Origin: Anaeromassilibacillus sp. An172
GTDB lineage: Bacteria > Bacillota > Clostridia > Oscillospirales > Acutalibacteraceae
Assembly: GCF_002160515.1 (NCBI RefSeq)
Contig: NZ_NFKS01000011.1
Location: 1 to 64,000, forward strand
Reading direction: 5' to 3'
DNA: 64,000 bases
Below, piece by piece: positions 25,775-35,071 of this stretch. The notes below the pieces were generated by a model. It was not told the origin of the DNA. It made no database searches and saw only the letters and a program-made list of their open reading frames with translations. How positions within the stretch are numbered: position 1 is the first letter of the stretch; every line of letters begins with the position of its first letter. The translations under genes were made by a program, and so were the position numbers.

Positions 25775-26810
25775 CTTTAACACCTCCGGAAATTACAAAC
25801 TCCGCCAAAAGCTCTGCTGTGTATTTTACATCATTGATGTTGATAACCTCGCAGGCTGTGTGCATATATCTCAAAGGAACCGAAACAAGTCCGCACTTTA
25901 TTCCGCCCTTTGAAACACCCAGCTTATCGGCGTTTGTGCCTGTGCGCATTGTCCATACTTCCTTTTGATAAGGTATACTTTTATCCTCGCATATATTTAC
26001 AAGCTTATTTGTGACCTTTTTATCAAGGGTTGAGGAATAGCAAATCATTGTGCCTTTTCCCAATGCTCCCGGATTACAGCCCTTTAAATTATCCGGCTGT
26101 TCAGCAAAGCTTGTGTCTACTGCAACGGCTGTTGAGGCTGTTGTTTCAAATCCCCCTGTTATTGCTCCTGCCCCGTTTGTTTCCTCCCTTGAGCTGAAAA
26201 GAAACTCTACATTTCCCTGATAACCCATATCATTTAAAATGTGGGCGCAGCAGATAAGAGCGGCAACTCCCGCACGGTTGTCAAGTCCCGGTGCAGCGAT
26301 TTTATCTCCCAAAAGCTCGCAGGGCTTTGAAAAGAATGCAGCTCTGTCGCCTATTGAAACTATTTTTTCTATCTCTTTTTTGGAAAGTCCGCAGTCCACC
26401 CAGAGGTTATCCTCTTTTATGGCTCTGTCCTCCCTGCCGTCGGAAAGATGAGGAGGTGTGTTGCACACCACGCCCATAATGTTTCTCTCTCCTTTTATTA
26501 TAAGGGGAGAACCCTGCATAACTCTCATGTCACAGCCGCCAACCTTGGCAAGCTTTAAAAATCCTTTTGAATCTATCGACACCACTGCAAAGCCTATTTT
26601 GTCCGTGTGGGCGTCAAGAAGCACAGAGGCTTTATTTTTATCGCCTATAAAGGCTCTCATATTTCCGTTTCTTGTTTCGATTTCAGGTCTGATATTTTCC
26701 GGAAGATTTTCCGAAATCACGCTGAAAATCTCTTTTTCCTCGCCGGCTGTTCCACCGGCTGCGGTAAGCTCAAAAAGAAGCTTTTTTATAAATTCTTTAT
26801 TAACAGTCAT
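25767..26810 (-). CDS. Second M42-family metallopeptidase
   Basis: 347 residues, paralogous to the next gene. Metal-site motifs are kept: DAHTDKIGF (His-x-Asp, with Lys where the sister has Glu), PGLDNRAGVA, SSREETNGAGA, AVDTSFA and YMHTACE. The sequence is well diverged from its sister, so the two probably form a mixed complex or have different specificity; this is inference. It begins 11 bases past murD with a poor ribosome-binding site, suggesting coupling to murD translation. Confidence 0.85.
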   Translation of the reverse strand: MTVNKEFIKKLLFELTAAGGTAGEEKEIFSVISENLPENIRPEIETRNGNMRAFIGDKNKASVLLDAHTDKIGFAVVSIDSKGFLKLAKVGGCDMRVMQGSPLIIKGERNIMGVVCNTPPHLSDGREDRAIKEDNLWVDCGLSKKEIEKIVSIGDRAAFFSKPCELLGDKIAAPGLDNRAGVAALICCAHILNDMGYQGNVEFLFSSREETNGAGAITGGFETTASTAVAVDTSFAEQPDNLKGCNPGALGKGTMICYSSTLDKKVTNKLVNICEDKSIPYQKEVWTMRTGTNADKLGVSKGGIKCGLVSVPLRYMHTACEVININDVKYTAELLAEFVISGGVKDE

Positions 26811-26821
26811 ATGAAATCACA

Positions 26822-28210
26822 TTAAAGTCCCATAACTATGGACTTAAAGTGCTTTCCCCTTTCGTCAAAATTTTTGTAAAGGTCGAAGCTGGCGCTTGCC
26901 GGTGACATTGAAACTATATCGCCGCTGACTGCAACTTCTTTTGCCTTCTGCACTGCTTCTTCCATTGTGTTTACTCTGAATATTACCGGATTGTTTTCGC
27001 TGTAGTTATCTGAATTTTTTACAGCCTCTTCTATTTTGTCCGCTGTTGCTCCCAAAAGTATGAGATACTTTACCTTGTCGCAGATAACAGGGCCGAGAGG
27101 TGCATAAGGTATATGCTTGTCGTATCCTCCGGCAATCACGATAATTTTGTCTTTATAGAGGGAAAGTGTTCCGGAAATTGTTCTTGTAGGGCTTGAAGCG
27201 ATTGAATCGTTGTAGTACTTAACGCCGTCCAATTCACGGACAAACTCCATTCTGTGTTCAACTCCGTTAAATTCCTTTGCAACCTTGTTTATTGTTTCAA
27301 CATCGGCAATTCCCCACACTGCGCTGATTGCTGTCATATAATTTTCAACGTTGTGCATACCCGGGATTCTTATATCCTTTATATCCAGAACAGGTGTTAT
27401 AATTCCGTTGTCGCTGTATTTTATCATATCGTTTTCAAGATAAGCACCGTTTTCAACCTTGCTATTTCTTGAGAACTTAACAAGCGCTCCTCTTACATCC
27501 TTTGAAAAACCCTCTGTAATATCGTTGTCTTTATTTAAAACAGCTTTACAGAAGCCGTCCTGATGGAGAATTATGTTTTTCTTTGCGTCGATGTACTCCT
27601 GCATATCCTTATGTACATCAAGGTGGTTAGGCGCTAAGTTTGTCACAACGGCAATATCCGGTGATTTTCTCATTGAGATAAGCTGGAAGCTTGAAAGCTC
27701 TACCACAGCGTAATCCTCTTCATCTATATCGTAAATCTCAGGAAGAAGGGGATTTCCTATATTTCCTCCCAAGTGAACCTTTTTGCCGCTGGCCTTTAAA
27801 ATCTCGGAAATAATGGTTGTGGTTGTTGTCTTTCCGTCTGAGCCTGTAACTGCAATTATTTTGCATGGACAGAGCTTAAAGAAAACCTCCATTTCGGATG
27901 TAACAACAACGCCTTTTTTTCTCATTTCGTTGAGTTCATCCATATAGAAACGCATACCCGGAGTTCTGAAAACTATGTCTGCGTGAATATCTTTAAGGTA
28001 ATTTTCGCCTAAGCTCAGCTGTGCTCCGCATTTCCTTGCAAGCTGTGCATTTTCGCCCAGCTGTTCCTCTGTTCTCTTGTCGCAGGCGGTAACTATTGCG
28101 CCACGGTCTGCAAACATTTTAATAAGAGGGAGATTGCTTGTGCCTATTCCGCAGAAAGCCACCCTCTTGCCCTTTATATCGTTAAAAAATTTATCTGCCT
28201 GACGGTTCAT
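26822..28210 (-). CDS. murD: UDP-N-acetylmuramoyl-L-alanine--D-glutamate ligase
   Basis: 462 residues. The Mur-ligase P-loop GSDGKTTTTT, the LGGNIGNPL segment, ELSSFQL and VTNLAPNHLDVH, followed by GVEHRMEFV and NDSIASSP, identify MurD. It adds D-glutamate to UDP-MurNAc-L-Ala in cytoplasmic peptidoglycan synthesis. It lies first in an operon with two peptidases and an acetyltransferase, away from the usual division/cell-wall cluster. RBS GGAGG before ATG 28210. Confidence 0.93.
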   Translation of the reverse strand: MNRQADKFFNDIKGKRVAFCGIGTSNLPLIKMFADRGAIVTACDKRTEEQLGENAQLARKCGAQLSLGENYLKDIHADIVFRTPGMRFYMDELNEMRKKGVVVTSEMEVFFKLCPCKIIAVTGSDGKTTTTTIISEILKASGKKVHLGGNIGNPLLPEIYDIDEEDYAVVELSSFQLISMRKSPDIAVVTNLAPNHLDVHKDMQEYIDAKKNIILHQDGFCKAVLNKDNDITEGFSKDVRGALVKFSRNSKVENGAYLENDMIKYSDNGIITPVLDIKDIRIPGMHNVENYMTAISAVWGIADVETINKVAKEFNGVEHRMEFVRELDGVKYYNDSIASSPTRTISGTLSLYKDKIIVIAGGYDKHIPYAPLGPVICDKVKYLILLGATADKIEEAVKNSDNYSENNPVIFRVNTMEEAVQKAKEVAVSGDIVSMSPASASFDLYKNFDERGKHFKSIVMGL

Positions 28211-28366
28211 AATAAAACCTCCGTATAAAAATAGTTTATTGTTAAAACCCTATCATAAAATTATACTTTTATTCTCGGTAAATATCAATGTTTTTTCAGA
28301 AAAACTTGTATTTAAAGGGGAAAAATAGTATTATTCTTTTAAAGTCACGGTTAAAGGAGAAAGACT

Positions 28367-29740
28367 ATGCTCTACGATTATTTGCAGATAGATAAAAATT
28401 CCTCTGTCCCTCTTTATCAGCAGATTTATAATTCCATTAAAACCGCTGTTGAACAGGGGGCATTAAGCAAGGACACAAAGCTTCCATCAATACGAAAGCT
28501 TTCCGACTCTCTGCTTGTTTCAAAGACAACTGTTGAAAGCGCATATCACCAGCTTTGCGCCGAGGGCTATATACGAAATGTGCCACGCTCCGGCTACAGG
28601 GTAAACGCAGAAATAACAAAAACAGAGGGAAATGTTTTCCGGTCTGAAAGCACAAATCCGAAACAGGAGCACAGAATTTACCGTTTTGATTTCGGCACAA
28701 AGGCGGTAGACAACAGCACCGCAAACCTTAAAGTATGGAAAAAATATGTCCGTGATATTTTAAACCGTGAATACCTTTTGAACACATACGGAGAACCTCA
28801 GGGAGAACTGTCCCTTAGAAAGTCACTTGAAAAATACAGCTTCAGCGTAAGGGGCGTCAACTGCTCTGAAAACAACATTGTAATCGCCGCAGGCACACAG
28901 CTTCTTCTGTATATTCTCTGCGGTCTTATGGGAAAGGAGCTTAAAATCGCCATAGAAAAAGGTGCATACATTCAGGCGGAACAGGCTTTCCGTGACCTTA
29001 GGCACAATATAGTTTACTGTCCCTTGGACAAACACGGCGTTATTCCGGATTTTATTAAAAACGAAAAGCCCGATTTTCTTGTGTTAAACCCAAATTCCAC
29101 CGGAAAAGACAGAAAAGCCATGCCCATTGAAAGAAGAATAAAGCTTATTAAAGCCGCAAAGGAAGTTCACTGCACAATAGTTGAGGATGACTATAATGGC
29201 GAGCTTAGATACACCACAAGACCTATTCCCGCAATGCAGAGTCTTGACTCAAATCAGGTTGTATACATTGGTTCATTTTCAAAAATTCTTCTCCCCGGCG
29301 TGCGTATAGGTTACATGGTTCTTCCCCATTTTCTTTTGGAAAAGTACAGAACAGTTTCCGCCTACTACAATCAAACCGCATCAAAAACAGAACAGTTGGC
29401 TTTAAGCAGATATATTGACGAGGGCAAGCTTGAGGCACATCTCAGAAAGGCGAGAAAACAGTACAGCCTGAAAAGCCAAAAGCTCTGCGAATGTATGAAA
29501 AGCCGTTTTAAAAACAAGCTTTTAAAATACAGAATCAACGAAACCTCTCTTACTGCCGACTTTCTTTTAAACACAAGCTTATCGGAAACCGATATTTATA
29601 CCCTGCTTTTAAATCAGGATATAAACACGGTAAAACAGCGTGACGACTTCAACCTTACATTAAGCTTTTCCGGTATCGACCTTGAAAAAATTGAAGAGGC
29701 TGTAGACTGCATTTACTCATCGCTTTTAACCTCTTTGTGA
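28367..29740 (+). CDS. MocR-type transcriptional regulator (GntR HTH fused to aminotransferase-like domain)
   Basis: 457 residues. Residues 1-75 are a GntR winged helix (PLYQQIYNSIKTAVEQGAL, LPSIRKLSDSLLVSKTTVESAY). Residues ~100-455 are a class I aminotransferase-like fold; YIGSFSKILLPGVRIGY holds the Lys expected to bind PLP and EDDYNGELRY the cofactor pocket. MocR/PdxR proteins often control vitamin B6 or amino-acid genes. No such gene is adjacent, so the target is unknown. It converges with and overlaps the downstream gene by 28 bases at the 3' ends. RBS AAAGGAG. Confidence 0.9.
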   Translation: MLYDYLQIDKNSSVPLYQQIYNSIKTAVEQGALSKDTKLPSIRKLSDSLLVSKTTVESAYHQLCAEGYIRNVPRSGYRVNAEITKTEGNVFRSESTNPKQEHRIYRFDFGTKAVDNSTANLKVWKKYVRDILNREYLLNTYGEPQGELSLRKSLEKYSFSVRGVNCSENNIVIAAGTQLLLYILCGLMGKELKIAIEKGAYIQAEQAFRDLRHNIVYCPLDKHGVIPDFIKNEKPDFLVLNPNSTGKDRKAMPIERRIKLIKAAKEVHCTIVEDDYNGELRYTTRPIPAMQSLDSNQVVYIGSFSKILLPGVRIGYMVLPHFLLEKYRTVSAYYNQTASKTEQLALSRYIDEGKLEAHLRKARKQYSLKSQKLCECMKSRFKNKLLKYRINETSLTADFLLNTSLSETDIYTLLLNQDINTVKQRDDFNLTLSFSGIDLEKIEEAVDCIYSSLLTSL

Positions 29741-30807
29741 TTATTTTCGTAAAAAGGACTTTTTAAAAGGTTCAGCATAACCAAAAGTTTATACAGAAGA
29801 AAATAAAAGGTGAAAAACAAAAACACCCAGAAGCTTTTAAGCTGTAAAGAAAGAAAAACCGCCGCCATTCCCAAAAGGGGATGTATTTTAAGTGACACGG
29901 AAACTATTTTAGGTTCTGCGATTTCTCTTATAATTGAAATCAAGAGCCAGCTTACAAACAGTGCGCCCGCTACAAAATAATTGCCCGTAATAAGATTTAC
30001 CGCCGCCAAAGGAAGATATATAAGTCCCGGGCCCAGTATTGGGATTATATCAGCCACTCCGCTTAAAACAGCAAAGAGAAAGGCGTACTTTATCCCCAAC
30101 ACGAAAAATATAAACAAAGTTTCCAAGAAGGTCACAAGATAAATTATCATATAGGATTTAAAAAACGATTTCATCATCCTGCCGCCCTCTCCGAAAAGAG
30201 TTCCTATTATTTTTTCGGACTTCGGAGGCAGGATATTTTTTGAGCCTTTTTTCAGCTTTTCAAAATCGTGGGTAAAATGGTAGGTGGAAAGAATTGAAGC
30301 TAAAAATCCCATAAACACTATTGGTATAACGGTGAAAAGATTCGCTATATATCCGTATGCCGCCGAAGCCGCTTCCACCGCCCTGCCTGCGGAATCCATA
30401 ACATTGTTCATGTTTCTTTGAAGAAACTCCGAAGTGAAAATTCCGTTATACCATTCCATAAAGCGATCGATGTAGTTTTCTTTCTGCAAAAAATTTATTA
30501 TATCGAAAATCTCCTGCACAAGGGAAATTATCACCCAAATCAAAAGACCAACAACGGACAAAAATATAACCGCAGTTATCACCGCCGCAGAAAATCCTCC
30601 CAGAAATTTAAGTTTATTTTTCAAAAAGCGGTACACCGGCTGCATTATAGCCGCAAAAACAAAACCTATGAAAAAGGGCGCTGTGCAGGGAAAAGTCCAA
30701 ACAAAGAGCAAAAACAAAACTGTATAAATGATTGTAAACTTAACAGCAGGCGCAAAACGCTCATATAAAAAGCTGTTTTTAATCCTGTAAACAAAAGAAT
30801 ATCTCAT
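29713..30807 (-). CDS. AI-2E/YtvI-family membrane protein
   Basis: 364 residues with about eight hydrophobic segments, the size and pattern of the AI-2E permease superfamily. PCTAPFFIGFVFAAIMQP near the N-terminus and SGVADIIPILGPGLIYLP in the C-terminal half are family signatures, the latter common in the sporulation protein YtvI. A sporulation role fits the spo0A-containing genome but is inference. The ribosome-binding site is weak and far from ATG 30807. Confidence 0.8.
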   Translation of the reverse strand: MRYSFVYRIKNSFLYERFAPAVKFTIIYTVLFLLFVWTFPCTAPFFIGFVFAAIMQPVYRFLKNKLKFLGGFSAAVITAVIFLSVVGLLIWVIISLVQEIFDIINFLQKENYIDRFMEWYNGIFTSEFLQRNMNNVMDSAGRAVEAASAAYGYIANLFTVIPIVFMGFLASILSTYHFTHDFEKLKKGSKNILPPKSEKIIGTLFGEGGRMMKSFFKSYMIIYLVTFLETLFIFFVLGIKYAFLFAVLSGVADIIPILGPGLIYLPLAAVNLITGNYFVAGALFVSWLLISIIREIAEPKIVSVSLKIHPLLGMAAVFLSLQLKSFWVFLFFTFYFLLYKLLVMLNLLKSPFYENNHKEVKSDE

Positions 30808-30876
30808 TTTTTATTCACTGCTTTCCTTTTATTTCCCAATAAGTATGCCCTATTTCCTTAAAAAAATTAAAATAAA

Positions 30877-30905
30877 TTGACAAGAGCTTAGAAATGTATT
30901 AAAAT
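30877..30905 (+). promoter_or_regulatory. Sigma-A promoter of rnpB
   Basis: TTGACA 30877-30882, 17-base spacer, TAAAAT 30900-30905, a few bases before the RNA start. Confidence 0.85.
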
Positions 30906-30910
30906 CAATT

Positions 30911-31274
30911 ATACGAGTAAGCTGAACAGCTGCGGACAAACGCCGAAAGGCTTTGCCCGAGGAAAGTCCGGGCTCCACAGAGCAAGAATAACGGCTAACG
31001 GCCGCCGGGGGCGACCCTAGGGAAAGTGCAACAGAAAGCAACCGCCCGATCATCTTTTGATTGTCGGGTAAGGGTGGAAAGGCGAGGTAAGAGCTCACCG
31101 TGGCTGCGGAGACGCAGCTGACGTGTAAACCCTATTCGGAGCAACACCGTGGAAAGGAACATATACGTCTGCTCGGCGTGTTCCAATGGAGGTGGCGTTG
31201 AGCAGTGTCGGCAACGCACTGCCAAGATAGATGGCTGTTCACGACAAAACCCGGCTTATAGGTTTACTCGCATA
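30911..31274 (+). ncRNA. rnpB: RNase P RNA
   Basis: The conserved core GAGGAAAGTCCGGGCTCC is followed by the internal helices and by the 3' core with ACAAAACCCGGCTTATAGG. The ends CGAGTAAGCTG and GGTTTACTCG pair as helix P1. The long P12-type hairpin and cruciform arms suggest the ancestral A-type rather than the Bacillus B-type. The ribozyme matures tRNA 5' ends. Boundaries are approximate. Confidence 0.95.
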
Positions 31275-31276
31275 TT

Positions 31277-31327
31277 TATCGGGTAGGCAAAGAGGCTTTA
31301 CGTCACTTTGTTTACCCGATAGATTTT
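31277..31327 (+). terminator. Terminator of rnpB
   Basis: Stem TATCGGGTA/TACCCGATA with an inner AAAG/CTTT pairing, followed by GATTTTTAT. Confidence 0.85.
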
Positions 31328-31370
31328 TATACTTTTGCAAATTTTAATTTTTTATAAAGGAGAGAATACC

Positions 31371-31892
31371 ATGAGCGCAAACCCACAGATTACAATCACC
31401 ATGGAAAACGACGACAAAATTGTTTTGGAGCTTTATCCGGAAATCGCACCAAACACAGTTAAAAACTTTTTAAGCCTTGTAAACAAGGGCTACTACAACG
31501 GCCTTTGCTTCCACCGTGTTATTTACGGATTCATGATTCAGGGAGGCTGTCCGGAAGGCACAGGCATGGGCGGCCCCGGCTACACAATTAAGGGCGAATT
31601 TTCCGGCAACGGCTTTAAAAACGACCTCAACCACACAGAGGGTGTTATCTCTATGGCAAGAGCTATGAACCCTGATTCAGCCGGTTCTCAGTTCTTTATC
31701 ATGCACAAAAACGCTCCTCATCTTGACGGAAGCTATGCCGCTTTCGGTAAAGTAATCGAGGGTATGGACGTTGTAAACGCCATCGCAGAGTGCGACACAG
31801 ACTTCCGTGACAAGCCTTTAGACCCACAGGTTATGAAAACTGTTACAGCTGAAACCTTTGGTGCAGAGTACGGCGAGCCTGAAAAAGTTTGA
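31371..31892 (+). CDS. Cyclophilin-type peptidyl-prolyl cis-trans isomerase
   Basis: 173 residues from ATG 31371 (AAGGAG before it). Cyclophilin signatures are complete: [13 protein letters not shown] with the catalytic Arg, [28 protein letters not shown] and [19 protein letters not shown]. There is no signal peptide, so it acts in the cytoplasm on proline bonds during folding. It is followed 41 bases later by trpB, possibly in one transcript. Confidence 0.93.
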   Translation: MSANPQITITMENDDKIVLELYPEIAPNTVKNFLSLVNKGYYNGLCFHRVIYGFMIQGGCPEGTGMGGPGYTIKGEFSGNGFKNDLNHTEGVISMARAMNPDSAGSQFFIMHKNAPHLDGSYAAFGKVIEGMDVVNAIAECDTDFRDKPLDPQVMKTVTAETFGAEYGEPEKV

Positions 31893-31933
31893 TATTGATT
31901 TTATATAAATAATAAAACAAGAGGTGACAAAAA

Positions 31934-33190
31934 TTGGAAAAGAAAACTTACAAGGATTTCGACAACTATTTAAAAAGATATCCTGACAAAAACGGTTACT
32001 TCGGCGAGTACGGCGGACAGTTCCTGCCACCTGAGCTTATCCCTGCTTTCAAGGAAATCGACGACGCATACGAGGAAATCTGCCACAGCTCCCAGTTTAT
32101 CAGCGAGCTGAGAAGAATAAGAAAAGAGTTTCAGGGCAGACCTACTCCTGTTTACCACTGTGAAAGACTTTCCAGAATGCTTGGTAAGGTTCAGATTTAC
32201 CTCAAGCGTGAGGATTTGAACCACACAGGCGCTCATAAGCTCAACCACTGCATGGGTGAAGGACTTCTTGCAAAGTACATGGGCAAAAAGAAAATCATCG
32301 CTGAAACAGGCGCAGGTCAGCACGGTGTTGCCCTTGCCACTGCCGCCGCATATTTCGGCCTTGAGTGCGACATTTACATGGGCGAAGTTGACATCGCAAA
32401 ACAACACCCAAATGTTATCAGAATGAAAATGCTGGGTGCAAGGGTTATTCCTGTTACTCACGGACTTAAAACCCTTAAAGAAGCTGTTGACGCCGCTTTT
32501 GATGCATATCTTAAAGAATACAAGGACGCTATCTACTGCATCGGTTCAGTTGTAGGCCCTCACCCATTCCCGAAAATCGTAAGAGATTTCCAGTCTGTTG
32601 TGGGATTTGAGGCTAGAGAGCAGTTCCTTGAAATGACAGGAATTCTTCCTGACGCAGTTACCGCCTGTGTCGGCGGCGGCTCCAACTCTATGGGCATGTT
32701 CGCAGGATTTTTAAGCGACCCTGTTGACATTTACGGTGTTGAGCCTTTGGGACGAGGCAGTGCAATCGGCGACCACGCCGCAAGCCTTGCTTACGGCAAA
32801 AAGGGTATTCTTCACGGCTTTGAAAGCTATCTTCTCCAGGATGAAAATGGCGAGCCTCTTCCTGTTTACTCCATTGCCAGCGGACTTGACTATCCGTCAG
32901 TAGGCCCTGAGCACGCATATCTCCACGACTGCGGCAGAGTAAACTATGTATCAGTTGACGACGAAGAAGCAATGAAAGCATTCTTCATGCTCAGCCGTTA
33001 CGAGGGTATCATTCCTGCAATCGAAAGCTCTCATGCTCTCGCTTACGCAATGAGATACGCAAAGGAACACGACACAGGTTCAATCCTCGTATGCCTTTCC
33101 GGCCGTGGCGACAAGGACATCGACTACGTCTACGAAAAATACGGCACCGGCGAATGTTTTATTTCCGACCTGCAAAAGTCTGACAAATAA
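31934..33190 (+). CDS. trpB: Tryptophan synthase beta chain, standing alone
   Basis: 418 residues from TTG 31934 (GAGGTG upstream). PLP-binding Lys lies in HTGAHKLNH, the catalytic Glu in AETGAGQHG, the phosphate loop is [10 protein letters not shown] and the C-terminal site is CLSGRGDKD. It condenses indole and serine to tryptophan. No trpA or other trp gene is in the window, so it may salvage indole or pair with a distant alpha chain. The last nine codons and the stop lie inside a repeat unit that begins at 33161, so the C-terminal tail (ISDLQKSDK) comes from that element. Confidence 0.9.
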   Translation: MEKKTYKDFDNYLKRYPDKNGYFGEYGGQFLPPELIPAFKEIDDAYEEICHSSQFISELRRIRKEFQGRPTPVYHCERLSRMLGKVQIYLKREDLNHTGAHKLNHCMGEGLLAKYMGKKKIIAETGAGQHGVALATAAAYFGLECDIYMGEVDIAKQHPNVIRMKMLGARVIPVTHGLKTLKEAVDAAFDAYLKEYKDAIYCIGSVVGPHPFPKIVRDFQSVVGFEAREQFLEMTGILPDAVTACVGGGSNSMGMFAGFLSDPVDIYGVEPLGRGSAIGDHAASLAYGKKGILHGFESYLLQDENGEPLPVYSIASGLDYPSVGPEHAYLHDCGRVNYVSVDDEEAMKAFFMLSRYEGIIPAIESSHALAYAMRYAKEHDTGSILVCLSGRGDKDIDYVYEKYGTGECFISDLQKSDK

Positions 33191-33511
33191 ATTAGCACCT
33201 GCACAGGTCGGGCGAGACCTTTTGCTTAGTCTTTAGAATGGTCCGCTTACATTTGACTTTTTTATTTCCGACCTGAAAAGTCTTACAAGTAAATTAACGT
33301 CTGTACAGGTCGGGCGAGACCTTTTGCTTAGTCTTTAGAATGGTTCGCTCTCATCCGACTTATTTATTTCCGGATTGTAAGAGTTTGGATTGGAAATAAA
33401 ATTCATTTCAAGACGTGAGAGACCTTCTGCTTAATCTTTGGAATGGTTCTCTTGCATTTAACTTTTTTATTTCCGCTTTACTAATTTTAGTTTGGAAATA
33501 AACACTATTTC
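33161..33511 (+). repeat. Structured intergenic repeat units (locus 2)
   Basis: Three units in tandem plus a partial one: about 33161-33258, 33264-33360, 33364-33470 (diverged) and 33466-33511. Units 1 and 2 each have a perfect 8-bp stem CCGACCTG/CAGGTCGG (33165-33172 with 33204-33211; 33268-33275 with 33306-33313), then the conserved GGGCGAGACCTTTTGCTTAG and TCTTTAGAATGG arm. This is the reverse complement of the family at 19869-20245, but in the same direction relative to the gene it follows. The stem has two base pairs changed on both sides compared with locus 1. Confidence 0.8.
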
Positions 33512-33522
33512 AATAAATATAA

Positions 33523-33566
33523 AAACAACCGTGGTTCTTTAAATTTTGAACCACGGTTATTTTTTA
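33523..33566. terminator. Bidirectional terminator between the trpB repeats and pncB
   Basis: 11-bp stem AACCGTGGTTC/GAACCACGGTT with T-rich tracts on both strands. Confidence 0.9.
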
Positions 33567-33601
33567 TATAACTAAATTCCTCTATCAAATTCTAATACAA
33601 C

Positions 33602-35056
33602 TTAATATGACAATGATTTCAACAAATCGTGCTTGATATCCCAGAGCTTCTGAGAAAGGTCCACATAATACTCATGTGGGTTTTCAAATCTTGTAACCTC
33701 ATCCCAAAGGGTTTCAAGCTGTTGTTTACAGTATTCTCTGATATGTTCAAGACCCGGCATCTTTACGCACAGTTTTCCGTCCTTAAAATACTGAACTCTC
33801 AGTTCTCTTGCATAGAAGTTTGTTATTGTCTTTCTCTTCCATGTGGCGTTAGGGTCGAATATCTCATATGGCTTACTGTCGTCAATTTTTTCATCAAACA
33901 ATGTCAGCACATCGCCCAGCGCTTTTCCTGTTTCTCTGTCATAAAGTCTCCAAAGGTTTTTACGGCATGGGTTTGTTATCTTCTCAACATTTTCGCTTAT
34001 CTTAATTTTCGGAGTTACTGTTCCGTCTGGATTTTCAATAGCCGCAAGCTTATAAACACCGCCGAACACCGGTTCTGATGATGAGGTTATAAGTCTTTCG
34101 CCTACTCCGAACAAGTCAACCTTTGCCCCCTGCAAAAGCATATCCCTTATTATATATTCATCAAGAGAGTTGGAAGCGCAGATTTTACAATCCGGATATC
34201 CCGCCTCGTCCAGCATTTTTCTTGCTTTCTTTGAAAGGTAGGTTATATCTCCGCTGTCTATTCTTATTCCCGAAGGTCTTAATCCCTGAGGCTTCAATAT
34301 TCTGTCAAATGTGCTTATTGCATGTGGTACACCTGACTTTAATGTATTATAGGTATCTACAAGCAATGTACAGTTTGTTGGGTACTGTCTTGCATATGCG
34401 TCAAAAGCCTCCTGCTCTGACGGGAACATCTGTATCCAGCTATGTGCCATTGTTCCCAGTGCAGGGATACCGAAATCTCTGTCTGCGCAGGTACATGCTG
34501 TTCCTATGGCTCCGCCGATATATGCGGCTCTTGCTCCGTAAATAGCGCCGTCGTAGCTTTGGGCACGGCGTGAACCAAATTCCATTACCGCTCTTTCCCC
34601 TGCGGCTCTCACAATTCTGTTTGTCTTTGTGGCAATAAGGGTCTGGTGGTTTATTGAAAGCAAAATCATGGTTTCAACAAACTGTGCCTGAATAACAGGA
34701 CCTCTCACCGTTACAATAGGCTCACCCGGGAAAATCGGTGTTCCTTCGGGAACTGCCCACACGTCGCATTTAAACTCAAAGTCACGGAGATATTTAATAA
34801 AATCCTCTGAAAACATCTTTTTGCTTCTCAGATACTCTATATCCTCATCGTCAAATTTCAGGTTTTTCAGATACTCAACCACCTGTTCAACGCCTGCCAT
34901 TATAGCAAAGCCGCCCTTGTCTGGATTTTTTCTGTAAAACATGTCAAAATAGGCTATTCTGTCACCTATTCCGTTGTTAAAATATCCGTTTGCCATTGTC
35001 AGCTCGTAAAAGTCTGTAAGCAATGTTAAATTTCTCTGTTTATCAAGATTATACAC
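33602..35056 (-). CDS. pncB: Nicotinate phosphoribosyltransferase
   Basis: 484 residues, as expected for the long form of the enzyme. The start is GTG 35056 with AGGAG ten bases before. Signatures include LLTDFYELTMANGYF at the N-terminus, EFGSRRAQSYDGAI with the active-site His/Arg region, GTMAHSWIQMF, and the phosphate site GIRIDSGDITYLS. It converts nicotinate and PRPP to nicotinate mononucleotide in NAD salvage. It lies 15 bases downstream of the nicotinamidase gene, so the two catalyse successive steps from one transcript. Confidence 0.93.
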   Translation of the reverse strand: MYNLDKQRNLTLLTDFYELTMANGYFNNGIGDRIAYFDMFYRKNPDKGGFAIMAGVEQVVEYLKNLKFDDEDIEYLRSKKMFSEDFIKYLRDFEFKCDVWAVPEGTPIFPGEPIVTVRGPVIQAQFVETMILLSINHQTLIATKTNRIVRAAGERAVMEFGSRRAQSYDGAIYGARAAYIGGAIGTACTCADRDFGIPALGTMAHSWIQMFPSEQEAFDAYARQYPTNCTLLVDTYNTLKSGVPHAISTFDRILKPQGLRPSGIRIDSGDITYLSKKARKMLDEAGYPDCKICASNSLDEYIIRDMLLQGAKVDLFGVGERLITSSSEPVFGGVYKLAAIENPDGTVTPKIKISENVEKITNPCRKNLWRLYDRETGKALGDVLTLFDEKIDDSKPYEIFDPNATWKRKTITNFYARELRVQYFKDGKLCVKMPGLEHIREYCKQQLETLWDEVTRFENPHEYYVDLSQKLWDIKHDLLKSLSY

Positions 35057-35071
35057 TTAATTCGTCTCCTT

